64,000 bases of DNA from JAFAZJ01 sp050183765 (GCA_050183765.1 JBFXAZ010000012.1:1-64000); one strand, 5' to 3'; shown: positions 17,998-27,469, numbered from the stretch's first letter. Translations and numbers: made by a program. Notes: generated from the letters alone by a model not told the origin.

Positions 17998-18744
17998 ATG
18001 TTGGGGCCACTCGGCGAGGAGTTCTCGACGTTCGCGATTTCGGCGCGCTGTGCGCAGACGGGAAAGTTCGGCGTGGCGATTTCGACGCGTCCGATCGGCG
18101 TCGGCTCGCGCTGTCCGTTCGTCAAACCCGGTGTCGGCGCGGTGGTGACCATGGCGGTCACCGATCCGCGGCTGGGTCCGTTGGGCCTGCGGCTGCTCGA
18201 GCTGGGCTACTCCGCCAAGAAGACGCTCGACGAGATCGCCGCCAGCGACCCGCATATCGAGCACCGGCAGATCTCGGTGATCGATCGCGACGGCAACGCC
18301 CTGGCGCGCACCGGCGACGACAACCACGACTGGTCGGGCCATTTCTGCGAACCCGGCATGGTGGCGATGGGCAACGGCCTGATTTCCGAGCGCACCGCCT
18401 CGGCGATGGCCGACACCTTCCGGCAGATGCAGGGCGACGATCTCGAGGGGCGGCTGATGGCGGCGCTCGAGGCCGGGCGTGACGCCGGCGGCCAGCATGG
18501 CGGGCAGCACTCAGCGGCGCTCGTCGTCTATCGCCAGCACGAATATCCGCTGGTCGATCTGCGGGTCGACGAACATGTCGAGCCGATCGGCGAGCTGCGC
18601 CGCGTGTTCGACCTCTACCGGCCGCAGATCGAATACTACGAGACGCGGCCCTGGCAGCCGGCGGCGCTGGGCGTCGTCGAGGATTGGGTCGAGGCGCGCG
18701 CCAAGGCCAGAGCGAAGGCCAAGGCGCAGGCGGGCACGCCATGA
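17998..18744 (+). CDS. DUF1028 family protein (putative Ntn-hydrolase fold), copy 1
   Basis: 248 residues from ATG 17998, supported by AGGGGAAAA upstream. The DUF1028 pattern is clear: FAISARCAQTGKFGVAISTRPIGVG, PGVGAVVTMAVTDPRLGPLGLRLLELGY, and the C-terminal PIGELRRVFDLYRP. The family is placed with Ntn-hydrolases, in which an N-terminal Ser/Thr/Cys acts after trimming; the STFAI segment could supply it, but the short extension before it would have to be removed. The tail is a Lys/Ala repeat (ARAKARAKAKAQ). It is first gene of the transporter operon and overlaps the second DUF1028 gene by ATGA. Confidence 0.82.
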   Translation: MLGPLGEEFSTFAISARCAQTGKFGVAISTRPIGVGSRCPFVKPGVGAVVTMAVTDPRLGPLGLRLLELGYSAKKTLDEIAASDPHIEHRQISVIDRDGNALARTGDDNHDWSGHFCEPGMVAMGNGLISERTASAMADTFRQMQGDDLEGRLMAALEAGRDAGGQHGGQHSAALVVYRQHEYPLVDLRVDEHVEPIGELRRVFDLYRPQIEYYETRPWQPAALGVVEDWVEARAKARAKAKAQAGTP

Positions 18745-19421
18745 CCTTCACCGTCGTCGGCCGCTGCCCACGGACCAGGATGCTGGGGGTCGCCATGGCG
18801 ACGCACGCGCCGGCGGTCGGCAACCGCTGCCCGGTGGTGATCCCGCGCATGGCAGCGGCCTCGGTGCAGGCGATCGCCGATCCGCGCCTGACCTTGCTGT
18901 GCACCAGGCTGATGGGGCTCGGCTATCACGCCGGCCGCATCATCCACGAGCTCGAGAGCAGCGATCCCAACGCGCAGCTGCGCCAGATCGGCGTGGTCGA
19001 TGCGTGGGGCAACGCGGCGGCCATGACCGGTGCGGAGAACGGCGCCTATGCCGGCCACATCATCGGCGAAGGCTGGCTGGTGATGGGCAACGGCATCGTC
19101 GGCCCGCAGGTCACCGAGGCGATGGCGCAGTCGATGCGCACGACCGGCGCGGAGCTGCTCGAGGAGCGGCTGGTGCGCCCCGTCGAGGCCGGCGGCCGCG
19201 CCGGCGGCCAGGCCGACGGGCATTTCTCCTCCTCGATCCTGGTCTATGGCGACGAGCCGTTCGCCTACATCGACCTCAGGGTCGACGTGCACGATGAGCC
19301 CATCGGCGAATTGCGCCGGATCTTCGAGTGGTTCAGGCCATTGCTGCCGTACTACAGCGAGCGACCCTACAACCCGCGCCTGCCGCGGGACGATCGCTGG
19401 CGCGCGCAGCAGCGGACATAA
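18741..19421 (+). CDS. DUF1028 family protein (putative Ntn-hydrolase fold), copy 2
   Basis: 226 residues. It begins directly with MTFTVVGRCPRTRMLGVAMATH, the usual DUF1028 N-terminus with Thr2 available as a nucleophile after Met removal. It shares with copy 1 the layout ending in DEPIGELRRIFEWFRPLLPYY, so the two are tandem paralogues that have diverged considerably. The ATG overlaps the stop of copy 1. Reading the pair as subunits of one hydrolase, or as two hydrolases with different substrates, is inference. Their position ahead of a peptide-type importer suggests action on an imported amide or peptide-like compound. Confidence 0.82.
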   Translation: MTFTVVGRCPRTRMLGVAMATHAPAVGNRCPVVIPRMAAASVQAIADPRLTLLCTRLMGLGYHAGRIIHELESSDPNAQLRQIGVVDAWGNAAAMTGAENGAYAGHIIGEGWLVMGNGIVGPQVTEAMAQSMRTTGAELLEERLVRPVEAGGRAGGQADGHFSSSILVYGDEPFAYIDLRVDVHDEPIGELRRIFEWFRPLLPYYSERPYNPRLPRDDRWRAQQRT

Positions 19422-19467
19422 GCGGAGGAAACCAGAAAGAGGTGTCGCCAACGATCTGGAGGTTCTG

Positions 19468-20964
19468 ATGCGTGGGGTGTTTAAGACCATGATGGCGGCG
19501 GCGTTCGCCGTCGCGGCGGGCGTGTCGTCGGCGCAGGCCGAGAAGGACACGCTGGTGGTGGGCGCGTCGCTCTTCACCGATTCGATCGCGCCGACCGGCG
19601 GCGCCTATATCACGCTGAGCCTCTGTTACCAGACCTGGGAGCCGCTGGTCGCGCGCGACCACGACGACAAGCTGGTGCCGGTGCTGGCCGAGCGCTGGGA
19701 GGCGATCAGCCCGACGCAATGGCGCTTCCACCTGCGCAAGGGCGTGAAGTGGCACGACGGCACGCCGTTCACCGCCGCCGACGTCAAGTTCACCATCGAC
19801 TACATCATCAATCCCAAGCAGGTCTACGCGCGCAAGACGCGCATCGCCGGCGTCGTCGGCGCCGACATCGTCGACGACTTCACGGTCGACATCCGGACCG
19901 CCCGGCCGGCGCCGCTGCTCCTGCGCGGCATGGCCGACATCCCGATCGAATCGAAGGCGCATACCGAGAAGGTCGGGCAGGCCGCGGCCCACAAGGTGCC
20001 GATGGGCACCGGCCCGTGGAAGTACGTCGAATGGGTGGCCGGCGACCACTACGACCTGGCCGCCAACGAGAACTACTGGGGCGGCCCGCCGAAGATGAAG
20101 AAGCTGCGCATCCGCGCCATTCCCGAGGGCGCCACGCGCGTCGCCTCGCTGGTCGCGGGCGAGACCGACATCATCGAGGAGGTTCCCGTCGACCTGCTGC
20201 CCTCGGTCGAGAAGCGCAAGAACCTCAGGATCGACGCCGTCGAATCGTCGGTGAGCCTGGTGCAGACCTTTGACACGCGCAAGCCGCCGTTCAACGACGT
20301 GCGCGTGCGCCTGGCGCTCGACTACGCCATCGACAAGCAGACGCTGCTCAAGCAGATGCTGGGTGGCTACGGCTCGGTGCTCGACGGTCAGCTCGTGACC
20401 AAGAACACCTTCGGGTACAACCCCAAGATCAAGGCGCGGCCCTACGATCCGGCCAAGGCCAAGGCGCTCCTGGCCGAAGCGGGCTTCCCCAAGGGCTTTC
20501 AGAACAAGATCAACACGCTGTCGGGCCGCTACCTGTCCGACGTCGACATCGCCAACGCCGTCGCCGGCATGATGAGCCAGGTCGGCGTCAACACGACGGT
20601 CAACGTCGTCGAGGGCGGCGTGTGGTCCCAGCTCGACCGTGCCCGCGACCAAGGGCCGATGTACCAGGTCGGCTGGTTCAGCGTCGGCGACGCCGACTTC
20701 AATACGGTCTGGTACACCGCGGCGGGCAAGCGCAACTACTGGAGCAACGCCGAGTACGACAAGCTGTGGCTCGAGGCGCGCTCGACCATGGACGAGGCCG
20801 CGAGGCTGCGCAATTACCACCGCATGATGGAGATCATGCACGAGGAGGTGCCGTCGATCTTCCTCTTCGGCCTGCCGCGCATCTCGGGCCGGTCGGACAA
20901 GGTCACCGGCTGGCGTCCTTCGCGCGATTCGCTGCTGCGCCTGCACGACGTGAGCGTCAAGTAG
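19468..20964 (+). CDS. ABC transporter substrate-binding protein, family 5 (DppA/OppA-like)
   Basis: 498 residues from ATG 19468 (GGAGG upstream). A signal peptide (MMAAAFAVAAGVSSAQA) precedes the SBP_bac_5 domain, which shows LAERWEAISPTQWRFHLRKGVKWHDGTPFTAADVKF split over the characteristic N-terminal signature. It is periplasmic and captures a peptide, opine, nickel-chelate or related ligand for the permeases encoded next. It is 47 bases after DUF1028 copy 2 and 11 bases before the first permease. The ligand cannot be told from sequence. Confidence 0.9.
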   Translation: MRGVFKTMMAAAFAVAAGVSSAQAEKDTLVVGASLFTDSIAPTGGAYITLSLCYQTWEPLVARDHDDKLVPVLAERWEAISPTQWRFHLRKGVKWHDGTPFTAADVKFTIDYIINPKQVYARKTRIAGVVGADIVDDFTVDIRTARPAPLLLRGMADIPIESKAHTEKVGQAAAHKVPMGTGPWKYVEWVAGDHYDLAANENYWGGPPKMKKLRIRAIPEGATRVASLVAGETDIIEEVPVDLLPSVEKRKNLRIDAVESSVSLVQTFDTRKPPFNDVRVRLALDYAIDKQTLLKQMLGGYGSVLDGQLVTKNTFGYNPKIKARPYDPAKAKALLAEAGFPKGFQNKINTLSGRYLSDVDIANAVAGMMSQVGVNTTVNVVEGGVWSQLDRARDQGPMYQVGWFSVGDADFNTVWYTAAGKRNYWSNAEYDKLWLEARSTMDEAARLRNYHRMMEIMHEEVPSIFLFGLPRISGRSDKVTGWRPSRDSLLRLHDVSVK

Positions 20965-20974
20965 GCGAGCGGCC

Positions 20975-21889
20975 ATGCGCTACCTCCTGCGGCGGCTGCT
21001 GCTGCTGCCGGTGCCGCTGGTCTTCGTCATCGCCTTCGTCTTCGTCGTGCTGCGGCTGACGGGCGATCCGGTGGCGATCTATCTCGGGCTCGACGCGACG
21101 CCGGAACAGGAGGCCGTGCTGCGCGCCGAGCTGCATCTCGACGAGTCCCTGCCGGTGCAGTTCGGCTATTTCCTGCTCGACCTGGCGCACGGCGACTTCG
21201 GCACCTCCATCCAGTTCAAGCAGCCGGCGATGGAGGTGGTGGCCGAACGGTTGGGCTCGACCCTGCAGCTGCTGGCGCTGGGCCTGGTCCTGGCCGTCGT
21301 GCTCGGCGTGCTGGGCGGCGTCGCCTGCGCGGTGTGGAAGGACAAGGTGCCCGACTTCGTCATCTCCGTGCTCGCGGTCGCCGGGCAATCGATGCCGAGC
21401 TTCTGGCTCGGCATCCTGCTGATCCAGGTCTTCGCGCTGGACCTGCAATGGCTGCCGACCTCGGGCAAGGGCGGCTGGGAGCACATGGTGCTGCCGGTGA
21501 TCACGCTCGCCACCTTCCTCGTCCCCAACTTCATCCTGGTGATGCGCGTGAGCGTGCTGGAGACGGCGCGCGAGCAGTTCGTGATCACCGCGCGGGCGCG
21601 CGGCGCGGGGCCGGCGCGCGCGCTGTGGCTGCACGTCATGCCCAACGCCATCAATCCCGTGGTCAGCCTGATCGGCCTGCAGCTCGGCCGGCTGATGGGC
21701 GGCGCCGTGGTCACCGAATCGATCTTCGCCTGGCCGGGCGTCGGCCGGCTGATGGTCGGCGCCATCTTCCAGCGCGATGTGCCGATCGTCATCGCCGCGG
21801 TGTTCATCGTCGCCGTCACCATCGTGCTGGCCAACCTGGTCGTCGACCTGGTGCAGGCGGCGATCGACCCGCGCATCCGGATGCATTGA
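20975..21889 (+). CDS. ABC transporter permease (DppB-like)
   Basis: 304 residues with six predicted membrane segments, the first at MRYLLRRLLLLPVPLVFVIAFVF. The EAA-loop that contacts the ATPase reads ITARARGAGPARALWLHVMPNA. N-terminal features (LRLTGDPVAIYLGLDATPEQ) are those of DppB-type subunits. It pairs with the DppC-like permease that starts five bases downstream of its stop. It forms the inner-membrane channel of the importer whose ATPases are on the opposite strand. Confidence 0.9.
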   Translation: MRYLLRRLLLLPVPLVFVIAFVFVVLRLTGDPVAIYLGLDATPEQEAVLRAELHLDESLPVQFGYFLLDLAHGDFGTSIQFKQPAMEVVAERLGSTLQLLALGLVLAVVLGVLGGVACAVWKDKVPDFVISVLAVAGQSMPSFWLGILLIQVFALDLQWLPTSGKGGWEHMVLPVITLATFLVPNFILVMRVSVLETAREQFVITARARGAGPARALWLHVMPNAINPVVSLIGLQLGRLMGGAVVTESIFAWPGVGRLMVGAIFQRDVPIVIAAVFIVAVTIVLANLVVDLVQAAIDPRIRMH

Positions 21890-21893
21890 TCCG

Positions 21894-22736
21894 ATGAGAT
21901 GGTTCGGACCGCGGCTCAAGATCCGGATCGGCGCCGTGCTGGTGCTCGGCATGTGCCTGATGGCGATCTTCGCGCCGCTGCTGGCGCCGCACGATCCCTA
22001 TGTGCAGAACCTGCTGCTGCGCCTGCGCCCGCCGGTGTGGGAGGACCGCGGCAGCTGGGCCTATCCGCTGGGCACCGACAATTTCGGCCGCGATCTGCTG
22101 TCGCGCCTGATCTACGGCTCGCGCCTGTCGATCGTCGTCGGCCTGATGGCGATGATGGTGGCGCTGTCCTTCGGCACCACCCTGGGCCTGGTCGCGGGCT
22201 ACATGGGCGGCCGCGTCGAGCAGGCGATCATGCGCTTCGCCGACGGCTACCAGGCGATCCCCGAGATCCTGCTGGCCATCGTCGTGGTCGCGGTGTTCGG
22301 CGGCGGCGTCACGGTGCTGGTTCTGGTGCTGGGCTTCGCCGGCTGGGAGAGCTACACGCGCGTCGCCTTCAACCTGACGCGCTCCCTGCGCGAGCGGCCC
22401 TTCGTCGAGGCTGCGCTGGCGTCCGGTGCGGGCAGCCGCTACGTCATGTGGCGCCATATCCTGCCGCAGATGTCGCCGATCCTCACCGTGATCGCCACCT
22501 TGCAGGTCGGCCAGCTCATCCTGCAGGAGACGGCGCTCAGCTTCCTCGGGCTGGGGCTGCCGCCGCCGACCGCGACCTGGGGCAATATCCTGGCCGAGGG
22601 CCGCGACCGGCTGCTGGTCGCGCCGTGGATCGCCAACCTCGCCGGCATCGCCATCGTGCTGCTGGTGCTGGGCGTCAACCTGCTGGGCAACGGCCTGCGC
22701 GAGACGCTCGATCCGCGGCGTGTGGACCGGCGATGA
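21894..22736 (+). CDS. ABC transporter permease (DppC-like)
   Basis: 280 residues from ATG 21894. DppC hallmarks are the N-terminal FAPLLAPHDPYVQ, the LGTDNFGRDLLSRLIYGSR motif and the EAA loop LASGAGSRYVMWRHILPQMSP, with LGLGLPPPTATWGNIL near the end. Six membrane segments are expected. It follows DppB by four bases and precedes the GntR regulator by 19 bases, so transporter and regulator are in one transcript. Confidence 0.9.
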   Translation: MRWFGPRLKIRIGAVLVLGMCLMAIFAPLLAPHDPYVQNLLLRLRPPVWEDRGSWAYPLGTDNFGRDLLSRLIYGSRLSIVVGLMAMMVALSFGTTLGLVAGYMGGRVEQAIMRFADGYQAIPEILLAIVVVAVFGGGVTVLVLVLGFAGWESYTRVAFNLTRSLRERPFVEAALASGAGSRYVMWRHILPQMSPILTVIATLQVGQLILQETALSFLGLGLPPPTATWGNILAEGRDRLLVAPWIANLAGIAIVLLVLGVNLLGNGLRETLDPRRVDRR

Positions 22737-22755
22737 AAATGAAGACGGAGAGGAA

Positions 22756-23571
22756 ATGCATCGAGGGCCCGTTCCCGCCTACTACAGGATCTACCAGGTG
22801 CTGAGCCAGCGCATCGCCTCAGGCACCTACAGGCTCGGCTCGCAGCTGCCGACGGACCTCGAGCTGATGCAGGAGTTCGACGTCAGCCGGCATACGGCGC
22901 GCTCCGCCGTCGAGCTGCTGGTGTCCGACAAGCTCGTGCAGCGCTTTCCCGGCCGCGGCACCTTCGTCCTCGAAAGCGATCCCGTCAGCCCGGACTGGAG
23001 CGCGCGCGCGCTCGAGGATCTGCGCATCGAGGATCCCGACGCACGCTTCGAGCTGTACGCCATCGAGAGCCTGGAGCCGCATGCCGACCCGCGCGTGGCC
23101 GGACTGCTGCAGGTGCCCTCGGGCCAGCGCATCCTGCGCATCTCCTGGAGCCGCGTGCGCCCGACCGGGCCGATCGCCTTCTGCGCCGCGCACCTGCCGC
23201 AGGCGCTGGCGGAACGGCTGCCGCCGGACATGGCCGAGCAGGTCACGTCGGCACATGTCATCCCGCTGATCGAGAAGTACTGCGGTGTTCAGGCCTTCCG
23301 CGTGCAGCAGGCGTCGTCGGCGATCGCCGCGGACGCCGCGCTGGCGAAACGCCTGCAGGTCGCGCCGGGCGCGCCGCTGCTGCTGCTGCAGCGCACCTAC
23401 TTCGATATCCACGGCACGGCGATCTACTACTCGGACCTCTACGTCCGCTCGGATCGCTTCGTGCACCGCATCGAGCTCTTCCGCCACCGCCAGCAGATGG
23501 AGCTGGCGCGACCCATGCCGGCGCGCGACGCGGCGCCGTCCATCGACAGAAAGACGAGGTCCCGACCATGA
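22756..23571 (+). CDS. GntR-family (HutC/UTRA) transcriptional regulator
   Basis: 271 residues from ATG 22756 (GGAGAGGAA upstream). The winged-helix begins PAYYRIYQVLSQRIASGTYRLGSQLPTD and continues LMQEFDVSRHTARSAVELL. A UTRA ligand-binding domain follows (about residues 85-240; RILRISWSRVR, FRVQQASSAIAAD, LLLLQRTYFD). Such proteins usually repress a catabolic operon until a small ligand binds. It overlaps the LLM monooxygenase gene by ATGA, so it probably controls this locus, including the divergent promoter region 17917-17997 (inference). Confidence 0.9.
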   Translation: MHRGPVPAYYRIYQVLSQRIASGTYRLGSQLPTDLELMQEFDVSRHTARSAVELLVSDKLVQRFPGRGTFVLESDPVSPDWSARALEDLRIEDPDARFELYAIESLEPHADPRVAGLLQVPSGQRILRISWSRVRPTGPIAFCAAHLPQALAERLPPDMAEQVTSAHVIPLIEKYCGVQAFRVQQASSAIAADAALAKRLQVAPGAPLLLLQRTYFDIHGTAIYYSDLYVRSDRFVHRIELFRHRQQMELARPMPARDAAPSIDRKTRSRP

Positions 23572-24872
23572 AGAAGCCGTTTCATCTTGCGTGGTTCCTG
23601 TCGCAGGGCTACGGGCCCAAGAGCTGGCGCAGTGAGTTTCCCGGCAGCGACGTCAGCCGCTGGATGATGCCCGACATCTTCGTCGATCTCGCCAAGGGCA
23701 TGGACCGCGCCTGCTTCGACTACATGATCATCGAGGATTCCTCGAACGTGCCCTACACCTACCAGGGCTCGCACAACGCCTATCTGCAATACGCCGCCAG
23801 CGCGCCCAAGCTCGATCCGGCGGTGCTGGTGCCCTACCTCACGTCGGCGACCAAGACCCTGGGCATCGTGCCCACGCTGTCGGTGTCGGAGTATCCGCCC
23901 TACCTCCTGGCGCGACTGGTGAATTCGCTCGACCACACGACGGAGGGGCGCATCGGCTGGAACTGCGTCACCGGCAGCAACGATGGCGCGGCGCAGAACT
24001 ACGGCCACGAGAAGCATCGGCCGCACGACGAGCGCTATGACGTCGCCGACGAGTTCTGCGAGGTGGTCACCAGGCTGTGGGAAGCCTGGGAGCCGGACGC
24101 CGTCGTCCTCGATCGCGAGAAGCCCATGTTCGCCGATGGCAGCAAGGTCCACGCGATCAACCACGAGGGCAAGTATTTCAAGGTTCGCGGGCCGATCAAC
24201 GCGCCGCGCTCGCCGCAGGGCCGCGTACCGATCTGTCAGGCCGGCGGCTCGCCGCGCGGCCAGCTCTTCGCTTCGCGCTGGGCCGACACGATCATCACCG
24301 AGGGCGGCGGCAGCGTCGCCTCGATGAAGGCCTACCGCGACAAGGTGCGCCAGCAGGCCGCCGAGCTGGGCCGCAATCCCGACGACATCAAGGTGCTGTT
24401 CCTTGCCCATCCGATCATCGATGTGAGCATGGAGGCGGCGCGGGATCGGGCGAGGATGGAGCAGGTCGAGGCCGAGACGCATCTCGACCTGCATCTGTCG
24501 GGCATGTCGCGCACCACAGGCATCGACTTCTCGAAGTTCGATCTCGACGAGCCGCTGCCGATGACGTTGACGACCAACGGCCACCAGTCCTCGCTGGTCA
24601 AGTGGCTGGGCAAGACGCCGCGCTCGATCCTGCAGACCTACGCGCGCAAGGCCGGCATCGAGTATGTCGGCACCGCCGATCACGTCGCCGGCCTGATGCA
24701 GGAGATCATGGAGGAGGTCGGCGGCGACGGCTTCCTGATCTTCAACAGCTACTTCGACCGCCGCTACGTCATCGAGGTGTGCGACGGCCTCGTGCCTGAG
24801 CTGCAGCGCCGCGGCGTGACGCGCAAGGCCTACGCTCACAAGCACCTGCGCGACAACCTGCTGGAGTTCTGA
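23568..24872 (+). CDS. LLM-class FMN monooxygenase (NtaA/SnaA/DszA family)
   Basis: 434 residues. Family features are the N-terminal HLAWFLSQGYGPKSWR, LDHTTEGRIGWNCVTGSNDGAAQNYG, the H..RYDVADEF stretch, FADGSKVHAINHEGKYFKVRGP and PICQAGGSPRGQLFAS. These enzymes use FMNH2 from a partner reductase to oxidise C-N, C-S or related bonds, as in nitrilotriacetate or dibenzothiophene sulfone. No flavin reductase is encoded nearby. It is the last gene of the transporter/DUF1028/GntR operon, so the imported compound is probably attacked by this oxygenase. Confidence 0.88.
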   Translation: MKKPFHLAWFLSQGYGPKSWRSEFPGSDVSRWMMPDIFVDLAKGMDRACFDYMIIEDSSNVPYTYQGSHNAYLQYAASAPKLDPAVLVPYLTSATKTLGIVPTLSVSEYPPYLLARLVNSLDHTTEGRIGWNCVTGSNDGAAQNYGHEKHRPHDERYDVADEFCEVVTRLWEAWEPDAVVLDREKPMFADGSKVHAINHEGKYFKVRGPINAPRSPQGRVPICQAGGSPRGQLFASRWADTIITEGGGSVASMKAYRDKVRQQAAELGRNPDDIKVLFLAHPIIDVSMEAARDRARMEQVEAETHLDLHLSGMSRTTGIDFSKFDLDEPLPMTLTTNGHQSSLVKWLGKTPRSILQTYARKAGIEYVGTADHVAGLMQEIMEEVGGDGFLIFNSYFDRRYVIEVCDGLVPELQRRGVTRKAYAHKHLRDNLLEF

Positions 24873-24891
24873 CGCGCGGTTTGGCGGCCGC

Positions 24892-26457
24892 CTACTTGAT
24901 CACGGCATATTTGAAGTTGGGCGAGCCGGTGGCGACGATCGGCATCGTCACCTTCTCGCTCATCGACCAGACGATCACCGGATGGTGGATCGGCAGGTAG
25001 ACGTTCGACGCCTTGGCGATTTTCCAGGCGTCGGCGATCATACCGTCGCGCTTGGCGCTGTCTGTCTCCTTCGACATCGCCAGGATCAGCGCGTCGAGCG
25101 CCTTGTCGGACAACCCGGTGAAGTTCCAGCTGCCGCCGGTGCGGTAGAGGTAGGTGAGGATGTGGTGCGAATCGAGCGTCGGCACGCCCCAGCCGAGCAG
25201 ATAGAAGCTGCTGTCGCGCTTCTGCAGCTTCGGGAAGTGCAGCGTCTTGGAGCGCGCCTGCAGATCGACACCGATGCCGATCTGCGCCAGCATGCCGACG
25301 ATGGCGCGGCAGATCGCCTCGTCGTTGGCGTAGCGGTCGTCGGGGCAGTCGAGCGTTACCTTGAAGCCCCGGGCGTAGCCGGCGTCGGCCATCAGCTTCC
25401 TCGCGCCGGCAAGGTCGTGGGCCGGCCGCGCGTCGAGCGCCTTGGTCCAACCGTGCACAGCCGGAGGCGCGATGACGCCGGCCGGCGCCGAGAAGCCGCC
25501 CATCACCTTTCTGTGGATCGCCTCGACGTCGATCGCCTTGAGCATCGCCTCGCGCACGCGCGGATCGGCGAAGGGGTTCGTGCCCGCGACGTCGCCATAC
25601 TTCAGCGCGGGAGCACCGACGTCGAGACCGAGGAAGAGAGTGCGCACCTGCGCCGTCTGCAGCGTCCGCAAGCCCGCGGTCGCCTTGATGCGGCCGATAT
25701 CCTGCAACGGCGCGTCGAGCAGGAAATCGATCTGGCCGGAGAGCAGGGCGGCGACGCGGCTCGTCGGCTCCCTGATCGGCGTGTAGACGATCTCGTCGGG
25801 ATAGTCGGCGAAGTCGGCGGCGTCCCAGTAGCCCGGGTTCCTGGCCAGCACCGTCCTGATGCCGGGATCGCGCTGCCTGACGACGAACGGGCCGGTGCCC
25901 ATGGCGTTGCGCACCGCGAAGCTATCCTGCCGGTCCTTGTGGCTGGTCGGCGTGACGACGTCGTGCTTCTGCGCCCACGACCTGGACATCATGAAGATGT
26001 AGGTGAGCTGGTCGGGCAGGATCGGGTTCGGACCCCGGGTGTAGACGGTCACGGTCAGAGGATCGTCGGCCTTCACCTCCTTCACCGACGACAGGTAGTC
26101 CTTGAAGTCCGAGGTCGGCGCCATGGCGCGCCGCAAGGAGAACACCACGTCGGCCGAGGTGAAGGGCGAGCCGTCGCTGAACGTCACGCCCGGGCGCAGC
26201 TTGAACTGCCAGGCGTCGTCCGCCGTCGGCTTCCACGACAGCGCCAGGTTCGGCATCTTTCTCAGCGACGGATCGCGCTGGATCAGCGCATCGTAGATGT
26301 GCTGCGCCATCGCCGAGGTCGGACCGTCGTTCCGCGAATGGGGATCGAGCGTCAGCGCGTCGTCGGCGCTGGCCCAGCGCAGCGTCTTGGCCGCCGCCGT
26401 CGGCATCGCCAGCGAGACTGCGATCGCCGTCATCGCGATGAGGCGTGCCAGTCCCAT
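24892..26457 (-). CDS. ABC transporter substrate-binding protein, family 5 (second copy)
   Basis: 521 residues from ATG 26457, with GGAGG upstream. A signal peptide (LIAMTAIAVSLAMPTAAA) is followed by SBP_bac_5 features: DALTLDPHSRND, LALSWKPTADDAWQFKLRPG, SDGSPFTSADVVFSLRR. It has no permease or ATPase of its own here and converges on the LLM monooxygenase gene with 19 bases between, so it may serve the transporter encoded at 16-22.7 kb with a different ligand. It differs clearly from the 19.5-kb binding protein. Confidence 0.88.
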   Translation of the reverse strand: MGLARLIAMTAIAVSLAMPTAAAKTLRWASADDALTLDPHSRNDGPTSAMAQHIYDALIQRDPSLRKMPNLALSWKPTADDAWQFKLRPGVTFSDGSPFTSADVVFSLRRAMAPTSDFKDYLSSVKEVKADDPLTVTVYTRGPNPILPDQLTYIFMMSRSWAQKHDVVTPTSHKDRQDSFAVRNAMGTGPFVVRQRDPGIRTVLARNPGYWDAADFADYPDEIVYTPIREPTSRVAALLSGQIDFLLDAPLQDIGRIKATAGLRTLQTAQVRTLFLGLDVGAPALKYGDVAGTNPFADPRVREAMLKAIDVEAIHRKVMGGFSAPAGVIAPPAVHGWTKALDARPAHDLAGARKLMADAGYARGFKVTLDCPDDRYANDEAICRAIVGMLAQIGIGVDLQARSKTLHFPKLQKRDSSFYLLGWGVPTLDSHHILTYLYRTGGSWNFTGLSDKALDALILAMSKETDSAKRDGMIADAWKIAKASNVYLPIHHPVIVWSMSEKVTMPIVATGSPNFKYAVIK

Positions 26458-26629
26458 CCCAGGCCTCCGTCCGGTGATGCGATCGGTAAGCGCTGTCCCT
26501 GACGGGCGCGCGCATGCGATTTGCGCGTGGCGGCGTACGAGTGTCAACGGCGCGCCGCTTCGCTGCTCTCACTCATGGTACGATCCTTGCGCAGGATAGC
26601 CGTTGGCCGGCGGATCGGCGGAGATCGCG

Positions 26630-27142
26630 ATGACTCTCAACTTCTCGCTGCTGGTGTGGGTGCACACGCTTGTCAGCCTGGTGCCGCTGGTGGCCGGCGT
26701 GCCGGTGGCGCGCGGCCTGCTGGCCGGGCGCGACTCGGGCTGGTGGACCGACATCTTTCTGATCAGCGTGATCCTGACCACCGCCAGTGGCTTCATCCTG
26801 CCGGCGCCCGGCTTCACGCCGGCGGTGGGGCTGGGCGTCATCTCGACCCTGGTGATCCTCGCCATGCTGGCGGCGCGTTATCGCTTCAGGCTCGCAGGTG
26901 CCTGGCGCTGGGTGTGGCCGATCGGCCTGATGTTGTCCTTCTACTTCGACTGCTTCGTACTGGTGACGCAGCTCTTCACCAAGGTGCCGGCGCTGATGCG
27001 CACGACGCCGGTGCCCGGCGCGCCGGGTGGCGCGCTGTTCGGCGCCGTGCAGTTGGTGGTGCTGGCGGCGTTCGTGGTGCTCACGGTGATCGCCGCGCGC
27101 CGCTATCATCGCGCCGGGAGCACGGTGGCGGTTGCTGCCTAG
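26630..27142 (+). CDS. Small integral membrane protein, unknown
   Basis: 170 residues from ATG 26630 (GGCGGAG nine bases upstream). Five hydrophobic segments are visible (about 5-25, 35-55, 60-80, 92-112 and 132-158). Polar positions such as HTLVSLVPLVAG and FDCFVLVTQLF do not match a family I recognise. It is monocistronic as far as can be seen, and divergent from the second binding-protein gene with about 170 bases between the starts. Confidence 0.55.
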   Translation: MTLNFSLLVWVHTLVSLVPLVAGVPVARGLLAGRDSGWWTDIFLISVILTTASGFILPAPGFTPAVGLGVISTLVILAMLAARYRFRLAGAWRWVWPIGLMLSFYFDCFVLVTQLFTKVPALMRTTPVPGAPGGALFGAVQLVVLAAFVVLTVIAARRYHRAGSTVAVAA

Positions 27143-27469
27143 AACCGCGTTTCTCGGATGAGCTATTGAACTGACCCGTCGGATCCAATTGAGCGACAGG
27201 AATCGCCGTGTTGCTTGGTCGGTCCGGGGTCGCAGATGGTTCAGCCGGCGGGTGAAGCCCGATCCGATGTCCTGCGGCTGACCGACGGCAGGCGACGACG
27301 ACGGGCCGCCTATGGCTTTCCCCCGAACTCGGCAGAATGATAGCGTTCGCGTCATTCCATGGGGTCATCTGGTAAATGTCGGCTGAAGACTGGCCGCGTC
27401 AATAACCGAGGGTAGTGCTAGATGGTCGAATGTTCACGCGAATGCTGAAGTCCATGCAAGGGGGGGATC
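27143..27469. other. Intergenic stretch, no gene seen
   Basis: 327 bases with lower GC than the surroundings. No open frame with a ribosome binding site and no strong hairpin was found. A 13-base stretch near 27181 resembles the inner right end of the IS at 2 kb (GGATC.AATTGAG) but nothing else of the element is present. The 3' part supplies the leader and the G-rich ribosome binding site of the next gene. Confidence 0.4.

Noticed and set aside
27178..27195. Short similarity to the right end of the IS at 2 kb
   Set aside because: Only about 12 of 13 bases match, without the terminal GGGTCC or any transposase remnant; chance is sufficient.
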